A DNA stretch of 64,000 nucleotides, from contig NZ_CP143423.1 in NCBI RefSeq assembly GCF_014337925.2, forward strand, positions 4,060,501-4,124,500. The letters are read 5' to 3'. This document shows, one piece after another, positions 54,676 to 63,613 of the stretch. Under the pieces are notes generated by a model. The model was not told the origin of the DNA and made no database searches. It saw only the letters and a program-made list of their open reading frames with translations. This DNA is from Roseobacter fucihabitans. GTDB taxonomy: Bacteria > Pseudomonadota > Alphaproteobacteria > Rhodobacterales > Rhodobacteraceae. The position numbers were made by a program, and so were the translations under genes. Position 1 is the stretch's first letter. The number at the start of each line of letters is the position of its first letter.

Positions 54676-55935
54676 TTACCCGAACATATCCGCCGTGATG
54701 CCCGCATACCAACCCTCAGACTCCTCATAGGTGGCGCGGCGCAGATCACTGCTTTCGCCGGTCTGTGAAATGAACCCATCAACCTTGGCGATTTTTTCAT
54801 CCGTCGCCTCATAGGTTGCGCCCACTTTAACGCCATTGTTGGCGTCAATCAGGGACCAGCATGTATTGGAGAATTTGGCCGGGAACACCTTTGATCCGGT
54901 CAGCGCACCGCGCACCGCATTGGCGCAGACCTTTGCCTGACTATTGGCTGAAAATCCGGACTTGGGCATGTCGCCCTGCGCACAAGCGTCCCCCAGAACA
55001 TGGATATCAGCGTCCATTTTACTCGACATATCCGCCGCGTTTACAGGGGCCCAGTTGCCATCCGTGACACCGGCAAGCTCGGCAATCCGCCCCGCTTTCA
55101 TCGCTGGAATGACGTTACAGGCATCAACCTTGGTGACCTCGCCATCAATCGTCACGGTCATGGCGCCGGGATCAACCGAAACGCTGCTCCCGCCGAAATC
55201 CTCGCCGATCCAGTCGATCATGCCTGCATAATGATCCGCCCACCCTTCTTCAAAGAGGCCCTGTTTGGAGAACTTCGGTTTTGGATCCGCCACGATGATC
55301 TTGGCCGTCGGGTTATTTGCCCGCAGATAATGCGCCACCATCGATACCCGTTCATAAGGGCCGGGCGGACACCGGTAAGGGTTGGGGGGTGCCACCATCG
55401 CGAAGGTGCCGCCCTGCGGCATCGACGCAATTTGAGACTTGAGCACCTCCATCTGCGAGCCCCCCTTATAGGCGTGCGGCATGGCATTTTGCGCCGAAAG
55501 GTCCCAGCCATCAACCGTGCCATCGACAAAATCAATGCCCGGCGACAGGATCAGTTTGTCATAAGCCACAACCCCTCCCCCCGCGAGCGAGACGGTTTTT
55601 GCATCACGATCAACGCCAACGGCCCAATCATGCACGACGTTCACACCGCCAGACGCCAGTGTTCCATAGGAGTGACCCAAGGCCGCCATATCCTTGAACC
55701 CACCGATGTAGAGGTTCGAAAAGAAACAGGTGTAATAGTGGCGCGTGGGCTCGATCAGCGTGACGTCGATCTCTCCCTTGCTGTCCTTGGCGATGTAGCG
55801 CGCCGCCGTGGCACCGCCCGCGCCGCCCCCCACGACAACGACGCGGGATTTGCCATGGCCATCTGCAAAAACACGTGGTGCGATGAGCGTCGCGGCGGCC
55901 CCTGAGCCCATAAAACTTCTTCTATTCAGTGTCAT
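54676..55935 (-). CDS. soxF: SoxF, flavoprotein of the sulfide dehydrogenase type (FCSD flavin subunit)
   Basis: A 419-residue FAD protein homologous to FccB. It has a twin-arginine-like signal (NRRSFMGSGAAATLIA), the FAD motif VVVVGGGAGGATAARYI near residue 33, and the redox-active cysteines in PYRCPPGPYER and DACAQGDMPKSGF. It oxidises sulfide in the periplasm, passing electrons to the diheme cytochrome SoxE encoded just upstream. It is in the sox transcript. Confidence 0.92.
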   Translation of the reverse strand: MTLNRRSFMGSGAAATLIAPRVFADGHGKSRVVVVGGGAGGATAARYIAKDSKGEIDVTLIEPTRHYYTCFFSNLYIGGFKDMAALGHSYGTLASGGVNVVHDWAVGVDRDAKTVSLAGGGVVAYDKLILSPGIDFVDGTVDGWDLSAQNAMPHAYKGGSQMEVLKSQIASMPQGGTFAMVAPPNPYRCPPGPYERVSMVAHYLRANNPTAKIIVADPKPKFSKQGLFEEGWADHYAGMIDWIGEDFGGSSVSVDPGAMTVTIDGEVTKVDACNVIPAMKAGRIAELAGVTDGNWAPVNAADMSSKMDADIHVLGDACAQGDMPKSGFSANSQAKVCANAVRGALTGSKVFPAKFSNTCWSLIDANNGVKVGATYEATDEKIAKVDGFISQTGESSDLRRATYEESEGWYAGITADMFG

Positions 55936-55961
55936 TTTCGTCTCCTCCCGTGAGCGACCTG

Positions 55962-56666
55962 CTAATCAAGGTCCTTGAAATATGCAGCGATTGAAGCAAT
56001 CTCCTCGTCCGACAGACGCCCGGCCATCATTTGCATGACAGGGTGCGGCCTGAGTTCTCGTTTATAAGCGTGCATGGCAACAACGAAATCGTCCACAGGC
56101 CAACCGATGATGCCGGGTATACCGGCGTTACTCCCATCAGATTGATGGCATGTGGTGCATTCACTGGCGAGGTATTCGCCATATTCCGGATCGCCCTGAA
56201 TGGCGAGAATGGTCGGGTCCAGCTCGTGATCCGTGGCCGTCGCGGTTGGTTCGGCTTCCGGAATATTCGCGGGATCATCCGAAAAGCTGCGAAGGTAGGC
56301 CAACAGATCCCGCCGTTTGGATTTATCTGCGATGCCGCGAAAACTCATCCGCGTTTTGGAAACCAGCGCCCTTGGGTTTTCGATATAGGCATCCAGTGTC
56401 TTTTCCGTCCAGATCAAACCGTCATCGCCCGCACGCAGCATACTCTTGGAATAGCTCGCCCCCGGCTCGGATCCCGCAGGCCGACCAAATATCCCATTAA
56501 GCTGTGGTCCAACGCTGTTTTTCGCACCCTCCCCGATTTGATGGCAAGACTTGCATTGGTTGAAAACGACGGCTCCTTTTTCCACATCCCCCATCTGTCT
56601 GGCCTGCGCAAACCCCGCCACGCACAGGACGGCAATGATCAAACAGGTTCGAAAAAGTGGTATCAA
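55962..56666 (-). CDS. soxE: SoxE, diheme cytochrome c
   Basis: A 234-residue exported cytochrome with a signal peptide (residues about 1-22) and two heme sites, CKSCH near residue 38 and CTTCH near 172. The first half resembles class I cytochrome c, with the axial Met in SKTRMSF; the second is a short domain with axial Met candidates near VMQMMAGRL. It partners with SoxF. It starts three bases after soxD. Confidence 0.9.
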   Translation of the reverse strand: MIPLFRTCLIIAVLCVAGFAQARQMGDVEKGAVVFNQCKSCHQIGEGAKNSVGPQLNGIFGRPAGSEPGASYSKSMLRAGDDGLIWTEKTLDAYIENPRALVSKTRMSFRGIADKSKRRDLLAYLRSFSDDPANIPEAEPTATATDHELDPTILAIQGDPEYGEYLASECTTCHQSDGSNAGIPGIIGWPVDDFVVAMHAYKRELRPHPVMQMMAGRLSDEEIASIAAYFKDLD

Positions 56667-56669
56667 GCC

Positions 56670-57680
56670 TTAGTTCCCATATGATTTCAGATATTCGATG
56701 ATCGCCCTTTGATCGGCCTCTTTCCTGAGCCCGGCAAATGACATTTTAGTGCCTTTCAAATAGGCGCGCGGCTTTTCCAGGAACGCTGCGAGTTCTTTTT
56801 CTGACCATATGAGGCCGGATTCTGCGACTTTTATCAGCGGCTTGGAGTAGCTGAATCCTTCAACAACTCCGGCGGGGCTGCCGACCACACCGGTCAGGAT
56901 CGGACCCGATTTGTTTTTGGCATCTGCCCCGATCTGATGACAGGCTTTGCATTTCCTGAACACCTTCTCACCTTCGGCTGCCAATGCCGGGTCAAAGGCT
57001 GCGGTGACCATCAAGGGTGCTTCTTCCGGCTCTGCCTCAGGCGAGGTTTCTTCCTGCGGCGTGACATCCAGAACCATGGCCCGCATGGTGATGTTCACCG
57101 CGGATTTGCACTTCTCCATGCAGGGCGCATCCGACCATTGCGCATATTCCGTCTCCGCACGGTCATCGATGATGAACCCCTCCGCATTCGGCATCTCGAC
57201 GTCCAGCAGGGTCTCATCCGACAGGATGAAGTCATCCGGGATCAGGTCGTTGGAATAAAGGATATAGGCCAGGGTCGCATAGACTTCGTCATCCGACAGT
57301 GTCCCCGCGTTGCCATAGGGCATCGAGCGTTTGATATAATCATAGGCCGTTGTTAAATATGGCCAATACGATCCAACAGTCTTTAGCGGGTCATCATGAT
57401 CAAGGGTATCCGCACCGCCAGCCAGTTTGGGCCAATTGCCGATCCCTTCTGCAAAATCACCATGGCAGGCCGCGCATTGCTCCGCAAATATCTCCTCACC
57501 GATCAGCGCGTCACCGGAGCCTTTCGGCAAACCGGTGCCATCGGGTCTGATATCACCGTCCCAGGCGGCGATTTCTTCGGGCAGAGCCGGGCGTCCCAGT
57601 CCGAAGGTCTCCGCCATTACGGGACCCGCCGTGAAGGCAAGAGCCGCCAACAGACCCGCGCATTTAGGAAACTTCGACAT
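56670..57680 (-). CDS. soxD: SoxD, cytochrome subunit of sulfane dehydrogenase SoxCD
   Basis: A 336-residue exported diheme cytochrome: signal peptide (residues 1-23), heme site CAACH near residue 69 and CKACH near 251. The middle DAPCMEKCKSAVNI region with its Cys pair is typical of SoxD. It accepts electrons from the SoxC molybdenum site. The ATG at 57680 lies inside the end of soxC (17-base overlap), and this start agrees with the signal peptide; the longer frame to 57809 is a shadow of soxC. Confidence 0.92.
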   Translation of the reverse strand: MSKFPKCAGLLAALAFTAGPVMAETFGLGRPALPEEIAAWDGDIRPDGTGLPKGSGDALIGEEIFAEQCAACHGDFAEGIGNWPKLAGGADTLDHDDPLKTVGSYWPYLTTAYDYIKRSMPYGNAGTLSDDEVYATLAYILYSNDLIPDDFILSDETLLDVEMPNAEGFIIDDRAETEYAQWSDAPCMEKCKSAVNITMRAMVLDVTPQEETSPEAEPEEAPLMVTAAFDPALAAEGEKVFRKCKACHQIGADAKNKSGPILTGVVGSPAGVVEGFSYSKPLIKVAESGLIWSEKELAAFLEKPRAYLKGTKMSFAGLRKEADQRAIIEYLKSYGN

Positions 57681-58941
57681 TTTCCGCCTCCCCGTTTGCG
57701 CGCAGCAGCCAGGTTTGAATGCAGTTATTGTGATAGATTGAATTGAGCCCGCGCACCGCGCGCAGCTGCGCCTTGGTGGGTTGGACATAGCCGGTGTCAT
57801 CCATCGCACGCGATTGCAGCAACATTTCCGAGCCGTCCCAATGGGTGTCCAGATAAAACCGGCTCAGCGCCATTCTCTCTCCCGGTCGCGCCAGCCGGGC
57901 GGTTTCCCAACTCATGCCCCCGTCCTTGGACACATCAACACGCGTGATCGCACCGCGCCCGGACCATGCCAGACCGGATATGACCAAAGGCCCGGTGCCA
58001 TGGGTGACCGGCGCTTGCGGGCTGGGGCTGGTCACCACCGATTTGGCATCCATCGCCCATGTCCATTTCCGGCTGGTCCCGTCCTCCAACGTGTCTGTGT
58101 ATTTGCTGGTCTCCTCGCGGCTCTCGACGGGGCCATCCATGACCTCGATCCGCCGGATCCATTTGACCCACATGTTGCCTTCCCACCCCGGCACGACCAG
58201 ACGCACGGGGTATCCATGTTCCTTGCGCAGGGCTTCGCCATTGGCCTTGAAGGCGACCAGCACATCATCCAGCGCCTTTTCCATCGGAATCGAGCGCCCG
58301 TTGGAGGAGGCATCCGCCCCCTCGACAAACACCCATTTATCCGCCAGATCGCCCGCCGTATCGAGGCCCGCTTCCTCCAGCAGTATGCGCAAAGGCACGC
58401 CGGTGTATTCCATGTTGTGGATCATGCCATGGGTAAACTGCGCGCCGTTAAGTTGCGCACCCGCCCATTCCATGCCCGTATTGGCGGCACATTCGCAAAA
58501 ATACACGTGGTTTTCACGCGGGAAGCGTTCCAGATCGGCGTAGTTGAATACCAAAGGCCGATCCACCAACCCGTTGATCATCAAGCGGTAATCTTCTTTC
58601 CTGAGGTCAATCGCGCCGGAATGGTGCCGCTCAAACGCACAACCCTGCGGCGTGATCGTCCCCTCCAACGCGTGGATCGGCGTAAAATTGATGGAACTGA
58701 TGGTGTCCGCCGTCAGCCATTCCACATTGCGCCGGATGACATCCCCCTCATATTCGATGGGCAACCCATAGCGCACCGCATCCACACCATCGCCAAACCC
58801 TTGCGCCCAGGGTTGTATTTCGGTGATCAGCGGGTCCGGGGTCTGCGCCCGCGCACCGCCCGCCGTCAATGCGCCAGCCGCCGCAGCGCCCCCCAAGAAC
58901 GCGCGGCGTGAGGGCCTGTTTCCTGTTTCATGATCTGACAT
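57664..58941 (-). CDS. soxC: SoxC, molybdenum sulfane dehydrogenase
   Basis: A 425-residue member of the sulfite-oxidase family. It has a twin-arginine signal (SRRAFLGGAAAAGALTAGG), then HFSRE-like domain sequence FERHHSGAIDLRKEDYRL, and the molybdenum-ligating Cys in VYFCECAANTGMEWAG near residue 152. WEGNMWVKWIRRIEVMDG follows, then the Mo-co dimerisation domain. It oxidises the sulfane sulfur carried by SoxYZ, a six-electron step. Its presence means complete oxidation to sulfate without stored sulfur globules. Confidence 0.94.
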   Translation of the reverse strand: MSDHETGNRPSRRAFLGGAAAAGALTAGGARAQTPDPLITEIQPWAQGFGDGVDAVRYGLPIEYEGDVIRRNVEWLTADTISSINFTPIHALEGTITPQGCAFERHHSGAIDLRKEDYRLMINGLVDRPLVFNYADLERFPRENHVYFCECAANTGMEWAGAQLNGAQFTHGMIHNMEYTGVPLRILLEEAGLDTAGDLADKWVFVEGADASSNGRSIPMEKALDDVLVAFKANGEALRKEHGYPVRLVVPGWEGNMWVKWIRRIEVMDGPVESREETSKYTDTLEDGTSRKWTWAMDAKSVVTSPSPQAPVTHGTGPLVISGLAWSGRGAITRVDVSKDGGMSWETARLARPGERMALSRFYLDTHWDGSEMLLQSRAMDDTGYVQPTKAQLRAVRGLNSIYHNNCIQTWLLRANGEAENVEVS

Positions 58942-58967
58942 TTCAGATGCCTCCGTATCGGGGTCGG

Positions 58968-60671
58968 TTAAGCGCCGACAACTTTCACACTATTGTTGGG
59001 ATCAAGCGAAATGACGCCCTGTTTGGCGATATGCGCCTCAACGACATCCCAGATTTGCGGGCCCTCTGTCCCTTCATTTACCGACGCCCAGCCGGCAACC
59101 TGATAGGTCCTGGTAGGATCAATCATCTCGCCGGTTTTAAGCAGCGTCATTTCGGTGATGCGGCTGCCCTGCGGTTTGGTGATATCGATGCGGTAGCCAA
59201 GCCCGCCCACACGCACCATATCGCCACCCTGCTGATAATATGGGTCCGGATTAAACAGGTTATCGGCCACATCCTCAAGCACAACATGCAGGAATTCACC
59301 CGTCATTTCAGTACGGTAGGCTTCGCCGTAAGTCATCGATGTGACGTTCCAGATGTCCTCGCGCGTGATGTCCTGCCCCGGCAGGATCGAGGGACCCCAG
59401 CGCACACCCGGTGACAGGGCAATATCCGCGTCGCGCTCCGAGATTAGCGCGTCACAGATCAGATCATCCCATGTGCCGTTGAAATTACCCCGCCGATAAA
59501 GCGTCTGATCGTCCCCGGTACGACCAATCACCTCGCTCAGAGTATCGAGGTAGGGCGCGCGCTGTTCATCAATGAGTTTTGTCATCTCCGGGTCCGGCGT
59601 GATCACATCCGAAAAGATCGGGATCAGCTTGTGACGAAATCCCATCATCCGGCCATTTTGCACGTCAAGATCAACGCGGCTGACGAATTTCCCGTTCGAG
59701 CCTGAGGCAACGATAACCGTTTCACCAACCAGCACCGGTTCGGGCAGCGCGTCATGCGTGTGCCCGGACAGGATCACATCAATCCCCGTCACAATCCCGG
59801 CCATCTGTTTGTCCACGTCAAAGCCATTGTGGCTGAGGCAAACCACCAATTCGGCACCGTTTGCGCGCACCTCATCGACCATTTCCTGCATCCGCTCGTC
59901 GCGCAGCCCAAAGGAGTATTCCGGGAACATCCATCCCGGATTGGCGATGGGCATATAGGGGAAGGCCTGACCGATCACGGCGATTTTGACGCCGCCGCTT
60001 TCAAAGAACCGATAGGGCGGGAACAATTCCGTGGGTTCATCCCATTCCGCATCAAAAATATTCTGTCCCAGCGCAGCGAAGGGCAGGCTTTCAACGATTT
60101 CCGCAACGCGTTCAGAACCCAGTGTGAATTCCCAATGAAACGTCATCGCATCGGGTTTGAGCGCGTTCATCACATTGACCATGTCCTGGCCTGCGGTCTG
60201 GTAGCAGGTATAGCTGCCATGCCATGTGTCGCCGCCATCCAGCAACAGCGCATCCGGGCGATCCGCGCGGATGGCATTGACGACCGTGGCGACCCGGTCG
60301 AGCCCGCCTACACGGCCGTAGCCCTGCGCCAGGGCAGCGAAATCATCATAGGTCAGCGCATAGGCAGACGGGCTTGCGTCCTCAATGCCATAGCGTTTTC
60401 TGAACGCGGCACCGGTGAGATGTGGCACGGCACCCTTATTCGCGCCCACACCGATATTCATCGAAGGTTCGCGAAAGAAAATCGGTTTCAGCTGGGCATG
60501 AATATCCGTGATGTGGATCAGCGATATGTTCCCGAAAGTATCGAATTCCAGCAGCTTATCCTGTGTCAGAGCCTGTTGCGCCGCAAGCCTTGACCAATTG
60601 CCGAAACCCGACGCGCCATAAAGGGCAGCGGCGGCCATTGTTGTCTGTAAAAAGTCGCGACGAGAGATCAT
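58968..60671 (-). CDS. soxB: SoxB, thiosulfohydrolase
   Basis: A 567-residue dimanganese hydrolase of the 5'-nucleotidase family that cleaves the sulfone group from SoxY-bound thiosulfate as sulfate. It carries a twin-arginine signal (SRRDFLQTTMAAAAL) and motifs HITDIHAQLKPIFFREPS, LLLDGGDTWHGSYT, GHTHDALPEP and the C-terminal VRVGGLGYRIDITKP. It is periplasmic. It is separated from soxA by 97 bases and a hairpin and is first of the soxBCDEF block. Confidence 0.95.
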   Translation of the reverse strand: MISRRDFLQTTMAAAALYGASGFGNWSRLAAQQALTQDKLLEFDTFGNISLIHITDIHAQLKPIFFREPSMNIGVGANKGAVPHLTGAAFRKRYGIEDASPSAYALTYDDFAALAQGYGRVGGLDRVATVVNAIRADRPDALLLDGGDTWHGSYTCYQTAGQDMVNVMNALKPDAMTFHWEFTLGSERVAEIVESLPFAALGQNIFDAEWDEPTELFPPYRFFESGGVKIAVIGQAFPYMPIANPGWMFPEYSFGLRDERMQEMVDEVRANGAELVVCLSHNGFDVDKQMAGIVTGIDVILSGHTHDALPEPVLVGETVIVASGSNGKFVSRVDLDVQNGRMMGFRHKLIPIFSDVITPDPEMTKLIDEQRAPYLDTLSEVIGRTGDDQTLYRRGNFNGTWDDLICDALISERDADIALSPGVRWGPSILPGQDITREDIWNVTSMTYGEAYRTEMTGEFLHVVLEDVADNLFNPDPYYQQGGDMVRVGGLGYRIDITKPQGSRITEMTLLKTGEMIDPTRTYQVAGWASVNEGTEGPQIWDVVEAHIAKQGVISLDPNNSVKVVGA

Positions 60672-60730
60672 TGCGGTAGCCTTACATCATGCGCACGTAT
60701 GCGCATCTATGAATGGACAGAGAGTGATAA

Positions 60731-60758
60731 GACCCCAGAGCTGATCCCGCCTGGGGTC
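60731..60758 (-). terminator. Hairpin after soxA
   Basis: GACCCCAG pairs perfectly with CTGGGGTC around a 12-base loop, ten bases after the soxA stop and before soxB. There is no T-run. It may give partial termination or protect the soxXYZA message end, raising it above soxBCD. Confidence 0.55.
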
Positions 60759-60768
60759 GTGTATCGTA

Positions 60769-61614
60769 TCAATTGCGGATGGACGGGCCTTCGACGCTCA
60801 ACCCATTGCCACGCGACGCAACATAGAGCTCCAGCGCCACGAATTCTGCACTTCCCGGACTATAGGTCTGCGCCCGCGTGTCCCGAATGCATCCCTTGAA
60901 CCGCGAATGCGAGCCATTGAGCTTGGTATTCTTCAGCCGGTACACCGGAAAGCCGTTGATCTGGCCCTGGCTGAGGTGATCGGCGCGGATCATATTGCCG
61001 TAATTCTCCTCATGGCAATTGGCACAGGACAACTCAAGCTGCCCGGTGCGCGTATAATACAGCTCCTTGCCCAGCTCCCAGGTGGATTGCGCCGGGCCGT
61101 CAATGGCGACATTCACCGGCATCCCGCGCGACACCGACGCAAGCGCTGCCTCCATGTTGATCGCCGGACCCTTGTCGTATTTCCAGGCCTCGGCACCCAT
61201 ACGGTTGCTCCGGCAATCGTTCATCTGCATTTGCAGCGTGCGCATTTCTCCGGCTGCTTCATTCCATTTGGGGTATGTGGCTTTAACGCCTGCCATGCTG
61301 TCCATGCTTTCGTGACAGGACGCACATGATTTTCCCTCGGACCCTTCGACGGTGTCCCACATGTCTTGCGCCTGTTCGACGAAAATCATGCCGGGGTTGT
61401 CGAAATCATCCATCTGCATGGCGCGGGTTTCTATGCCCCGAAACAACCACCCCGACATGATCTCATCCACCGCGTGCGAAATATGCGCCGGGGCCGCCGT
61501 GCGCGTGACCATCTGCGTTTCTTCGTTCAGGACCAGCGTATCCTCTGCTGGTTCCGCTGAGGCCAATGTCGTGCTCAAGAGCGCCGCCAGAACGGCACCT
61601 GTAAAATATCTCAT
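60769..61614 (-). CDS. soxA: SoxA, diheme cytochrome subunit of SoxAX
   Basis: A 281-residue exported protein: signal peptide (residues 1-20), heme sites CASCH (97-101) and CANCH (197-201), and the active-site persulfide cysteine in FKGCIRDTR (Cys242). With SoxX it attaches thiosulfate to the SoxY cysteine. The ATG at 61614 is chosen because it leads into the signal peptide; the open frame to 61737 overlaps soxZ. It is 25 bases after soxZ. Confidence 0.94.
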   Translation of the reverse strand: MRYFTGAVLAALLSTTLASAEPAEDTLVLNEETQMVTRTAAPAHISHAVDEIMSGWLFRGIETRAMQMDDFDNPGMIFVEQAQDMWDTVEGSEGKSCASCHESMDSMAGVKATYPKWNEAAGEMRTLQMQMNDCRSNRMGAEAWKYDKGPAINMEAALASVSRGMPVNVAIDGPAQSTWELGKELYYTRTGQLELSCANCHEENYGNMIRADHLSQGQINGFPVYRLKNTKLNGSHSRFKGCIRDTRAQTYSPGSAEFVALELYVASRGNGLSVEGPSIRN

Positions 61615-61639
61615 GATGTCCCTCCCAAGACGACGGTGA

Positions 61640-61969
61640 TCAGCCGATTGCGATCTCTTTGGATGTTTCATAGACCGACCCGTCATCGTCATACCACGTG
61701 AACGTGAATGCCCCCGCTTCGGGCACAATGGCTTCAAACTCGAAATACGGATTGGTCGAAATCGCCGGTTCCAGCGTCACATCCACGACATTCTCACCGT
61801 TGAAATCGCAGGTGAACCGGTTGATGATCGAGCGTGGAATGACGTTGCCGTCATCATCCTTGCGCTGCCCGGATTCCATTTTGTGGCTGATCAATGTCTT
61901 GATGGTGATTGCTTCACCGGCAGCAGCCGTTTTGGGGACTTTGACGCGGGGTTTTACACCAGATGCCAT
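61640..61969 (-). CDS. soxZ: SoxZ, carrier complex subunit
   Basis: A 109-residue beta-sandwich protein, partner of SoxY. MASGVKPRVKVPKTAAAGE is the family start. LISHKMESGQRKD, NRFTCDFNG and the end TFTWYDDDGSVYE are conserved. No signal peptide is present; it leaves the cell with SoxY. The open frame back to 62290 is a shadow of soxY. Confidence 0.94.
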   Translation of the reverse strand: MASGVKPRVKVPKTAAAGEAITIKTLISHKMESGQRKDDDGNVIPRSIINRFTCDFNGENVVDVTLEPAISTNPYFEFEAIVPEAGAFTFTWYDDDGSVYETSKEIAIG

Positions 61970-61988
61970 GATAATTCTCCTTGACCTG

Positions 61989-62405
61989 TTAACCGCCGCA
62001 GCCGCCGATTGTGACTTTGACCGTACTGGATGCCTGAACGAATGAGCCGTCATCAAGCTTTGCGATGGCGACCACCTCCTGCGTGCCGGCCAGGCGGATG
62101 CGTGTGGAGGCTGCGCGCGATGCGGCCAGCGATCCAAACTTGAACGTGGCGACACTTGGCGTCGGATTACCCGTGGCAAGCACCAGAATTTCCGCAGCAC
62201 TGCCGGATGACACCTCGATGGGGACCGTATTGCCATTCTCCGCAATCTCCGGCGCGACCAGCTTGATATCGCCCGTCCCGATCGGCGCACCGCCGGTAAA
62301 CGCCGCGATCACATCCTCCACCGCGGCCGACCCGCGGATCGGCAGGCCCGCGACGATCAATGCGCCCGTCCCCATCCATATTGCCTTGCGTCTCGTCAGT
62401 TCCAT
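61989..62405 (-). CDS. soxY: SoxY, sulfur-substrate carrier subunit
   Basis: A 138-residue exported protein with a twin-arginine-type signal (LTRRKAIWMGTGALIVAG) and the essential C-terminal Gly-Gly-Cys-Gly-Gly arm, on whose Cys all sulfur intermediates travel. It forms a heterodimer with SoxZ in the periplasm. soxZ follows 19 bases downstream. Confidence 0.95.
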   Translation of the reverse strand: MELTRRKAIWMGTGALIVAGLPIRGSAAVEDVIAAFTGGAPIGTGDIKLVAPEIAENGNTVPIEVSSGSAAEILVLATGNPTPSVATFKFGSLAASRAASTRIRLAGTQEVVAIAKLDDGSFVQASSTVKVTIGGCGG

Positions 62406-62441
62406 AGGTCTTGCTCCTCCATACCCTCACAAAGGGGTCGA

Positions 62442-62915
62442 TTATTCCGTAAGTGTACTCAGATAGGCCACGACATCCTCGATCTGCTGAGCGCTCAGGA
62501 TCGGCCCGAATGTATCATCCGCCGCCTCGCCCGTGTAGGCGTTGCCGGGGCGGATAAAGCCTTCGGTTTTGTAAAAGGACGGCATCATGCTGTCCTCGAA
62601 CATGATCTTGGCGTTGGCCACGATACCGCGCAATTCCGCCTCGCTCCAACGGTCGCCCGCCCCATCAAGCATCGGCCCAATCTCACCGTGGAAGGGGATA
62701 TCCACCAAATCGGTGACCTCGTGACAGGCGACGCAATTGCCCTGCCGCTTGTCGCCGACGATGATGCGTCCATTCACCGGGTCCCCCGGAACGCCGGACA
62801 AGGAATGCTCAATCGCCCCCTCGTTAAAACTCACCGCGGTCGGCGCAATCTCTTGCGCAAATGCTCCGGACGACACCAGTCCCGCCGCCGCAGCCATCAT
62901 AAAAGATATTTTCAT
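62442..62915 (-). CDS. soxX: SoxX, monoheme cytochrome subunit of SoxAX
   Basis: A 157-residue exported cytochrome with a signal peptide (MAAAAGLVSSGAFAQ) and one heme site, CVACH near residue 62, with the axial Met candidate in DSMMPSFYK. The ATG at 62915 is preceded by GGGAGGG; the TTG four codons upstream overlaps that signal and is less likely. It is the first gene of the long sox transcript, downstream of the ATTC-N8-GAAT operator. Confidence 0.93.
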   Translation of the reverse strand: MKISFMMAAAAGLVSSGAFAQEIAPTAVSFNEGAIEHSLSGVPGDPVNGRIIVGDKRQGNCVACHEVTDLVDIPFHGEIGPMLDGAGDRWSEAELRGIVANAKIMFEDSMMPSFYKTEGFIRPGNAYTGEAADDTFGPILSAQQIEDVVAYLSTLTE

Positions 62916-62978
62916 GCGCCCTCCCAAACACGTGTTCAGGGTAGCCTAGACCACGAAACGCGCAGGACGCAACAACAA

Positions 62979-62994
62979 ATTCAACTAATTGAAT
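62979..62994 (-). promoter_or_regulatory. ATTC-N8-GAAT operator in the soxW-soxX gap
   Basis: ATTC-AACTAATT-GAAT, nested in a longer inverted repeat (CAACAAAT 62973-62980 and ATTTGTTG 63001-63008), 64 bases before soxX. SoxR, the ArsR-type repressor of sox genes, is known to bind the soxW-soxX gap in other alphaproteobacteria. Confidence 0.75.
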
Positions 62995-63034
62995 GATATG
63001 ATTTGTTGGGGGGGGGCCGTCCGAACGTCGGCTC

Positions 63035-63598
63035 TTAGCCACCCTGTTCGGCAAACTTACGGGTATGATATCTCTGGAAACTTTCTTCGCCCAGATAGCC
63101 TTCTTCCATCACCCAGTTGAGCATATTGAACGTCGTATGACGCCCGAACGCGCCGGGCATGGTTGCCACCGCCGCGCGCCCCGCTGAGGTATCGCGAGTA
63201 ACCTCGGGCGGGAAAAAGAGAATCGTCGGGGTGAACAATGCGCCCCATTTCCGCACCATCTCTTTCTCGGGCAGGACCTCTCCGTCAAAATCGGTTACCT
63301 CCACGTCCCCGAACATATTGATCTGTATGACAAAGAAATTCGCCTCGATATAGGCTGCGATCTTTTTGTCTGGAAAGACCTCTTCATGCATTTCACGGCA
63401 GTAGATGCACCCGCGCTGTTCGATCATCACCATCAGGCGCTTGTTTTCGCCATTGGCCTCCGCAAGATCTTCCGAGAGATCTTTGAACGTATCGCGCATC
63501 CACGCCGCCTTATGCAGCCCGTCATCGCCAAGTTCTGCCCCCTGCACCGACATCATCATGACCGCCAAAAAGGCACATGCTGTAAATATCTGCCGCAT
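63035..63598 (-). CDS. soxW: SoxW, thioredoxin-like protein
   Basis: A 187-residue periplasmic thioredoxin-fold protein with a signal peptide (residues 1-20) and active site EQRGCIYCREMHEEVFPD near residue 64. It keeps the Sox reductive shuttle running with electrons from SoxV. Other features are FTPTILFFPPE (the cis-Pro loop) and the C-terminal tail. It lies 15 bases behind soxV. Confidence 0.9.
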   Translation of the reverse strand: MRQIFTACAFLAVMMMSVQGAELGDDGLHKAAWMRDTFKDLSEDLAEANGENKRLMVMIEQRGCIYCREMHEEVFPDKKIAAYIEANFFVIQINMFGDVEVTDFDGEVLPEKEMVRKWGALFTPTILFFPPEVTRDTSAGRAAVATMPGAFGRHTTFNMLNWVMEEGYLGEESFQRYHTRKFAEQGG

Positions 63599-63613
63599 CA
63601 GATTTCCTTTCTC

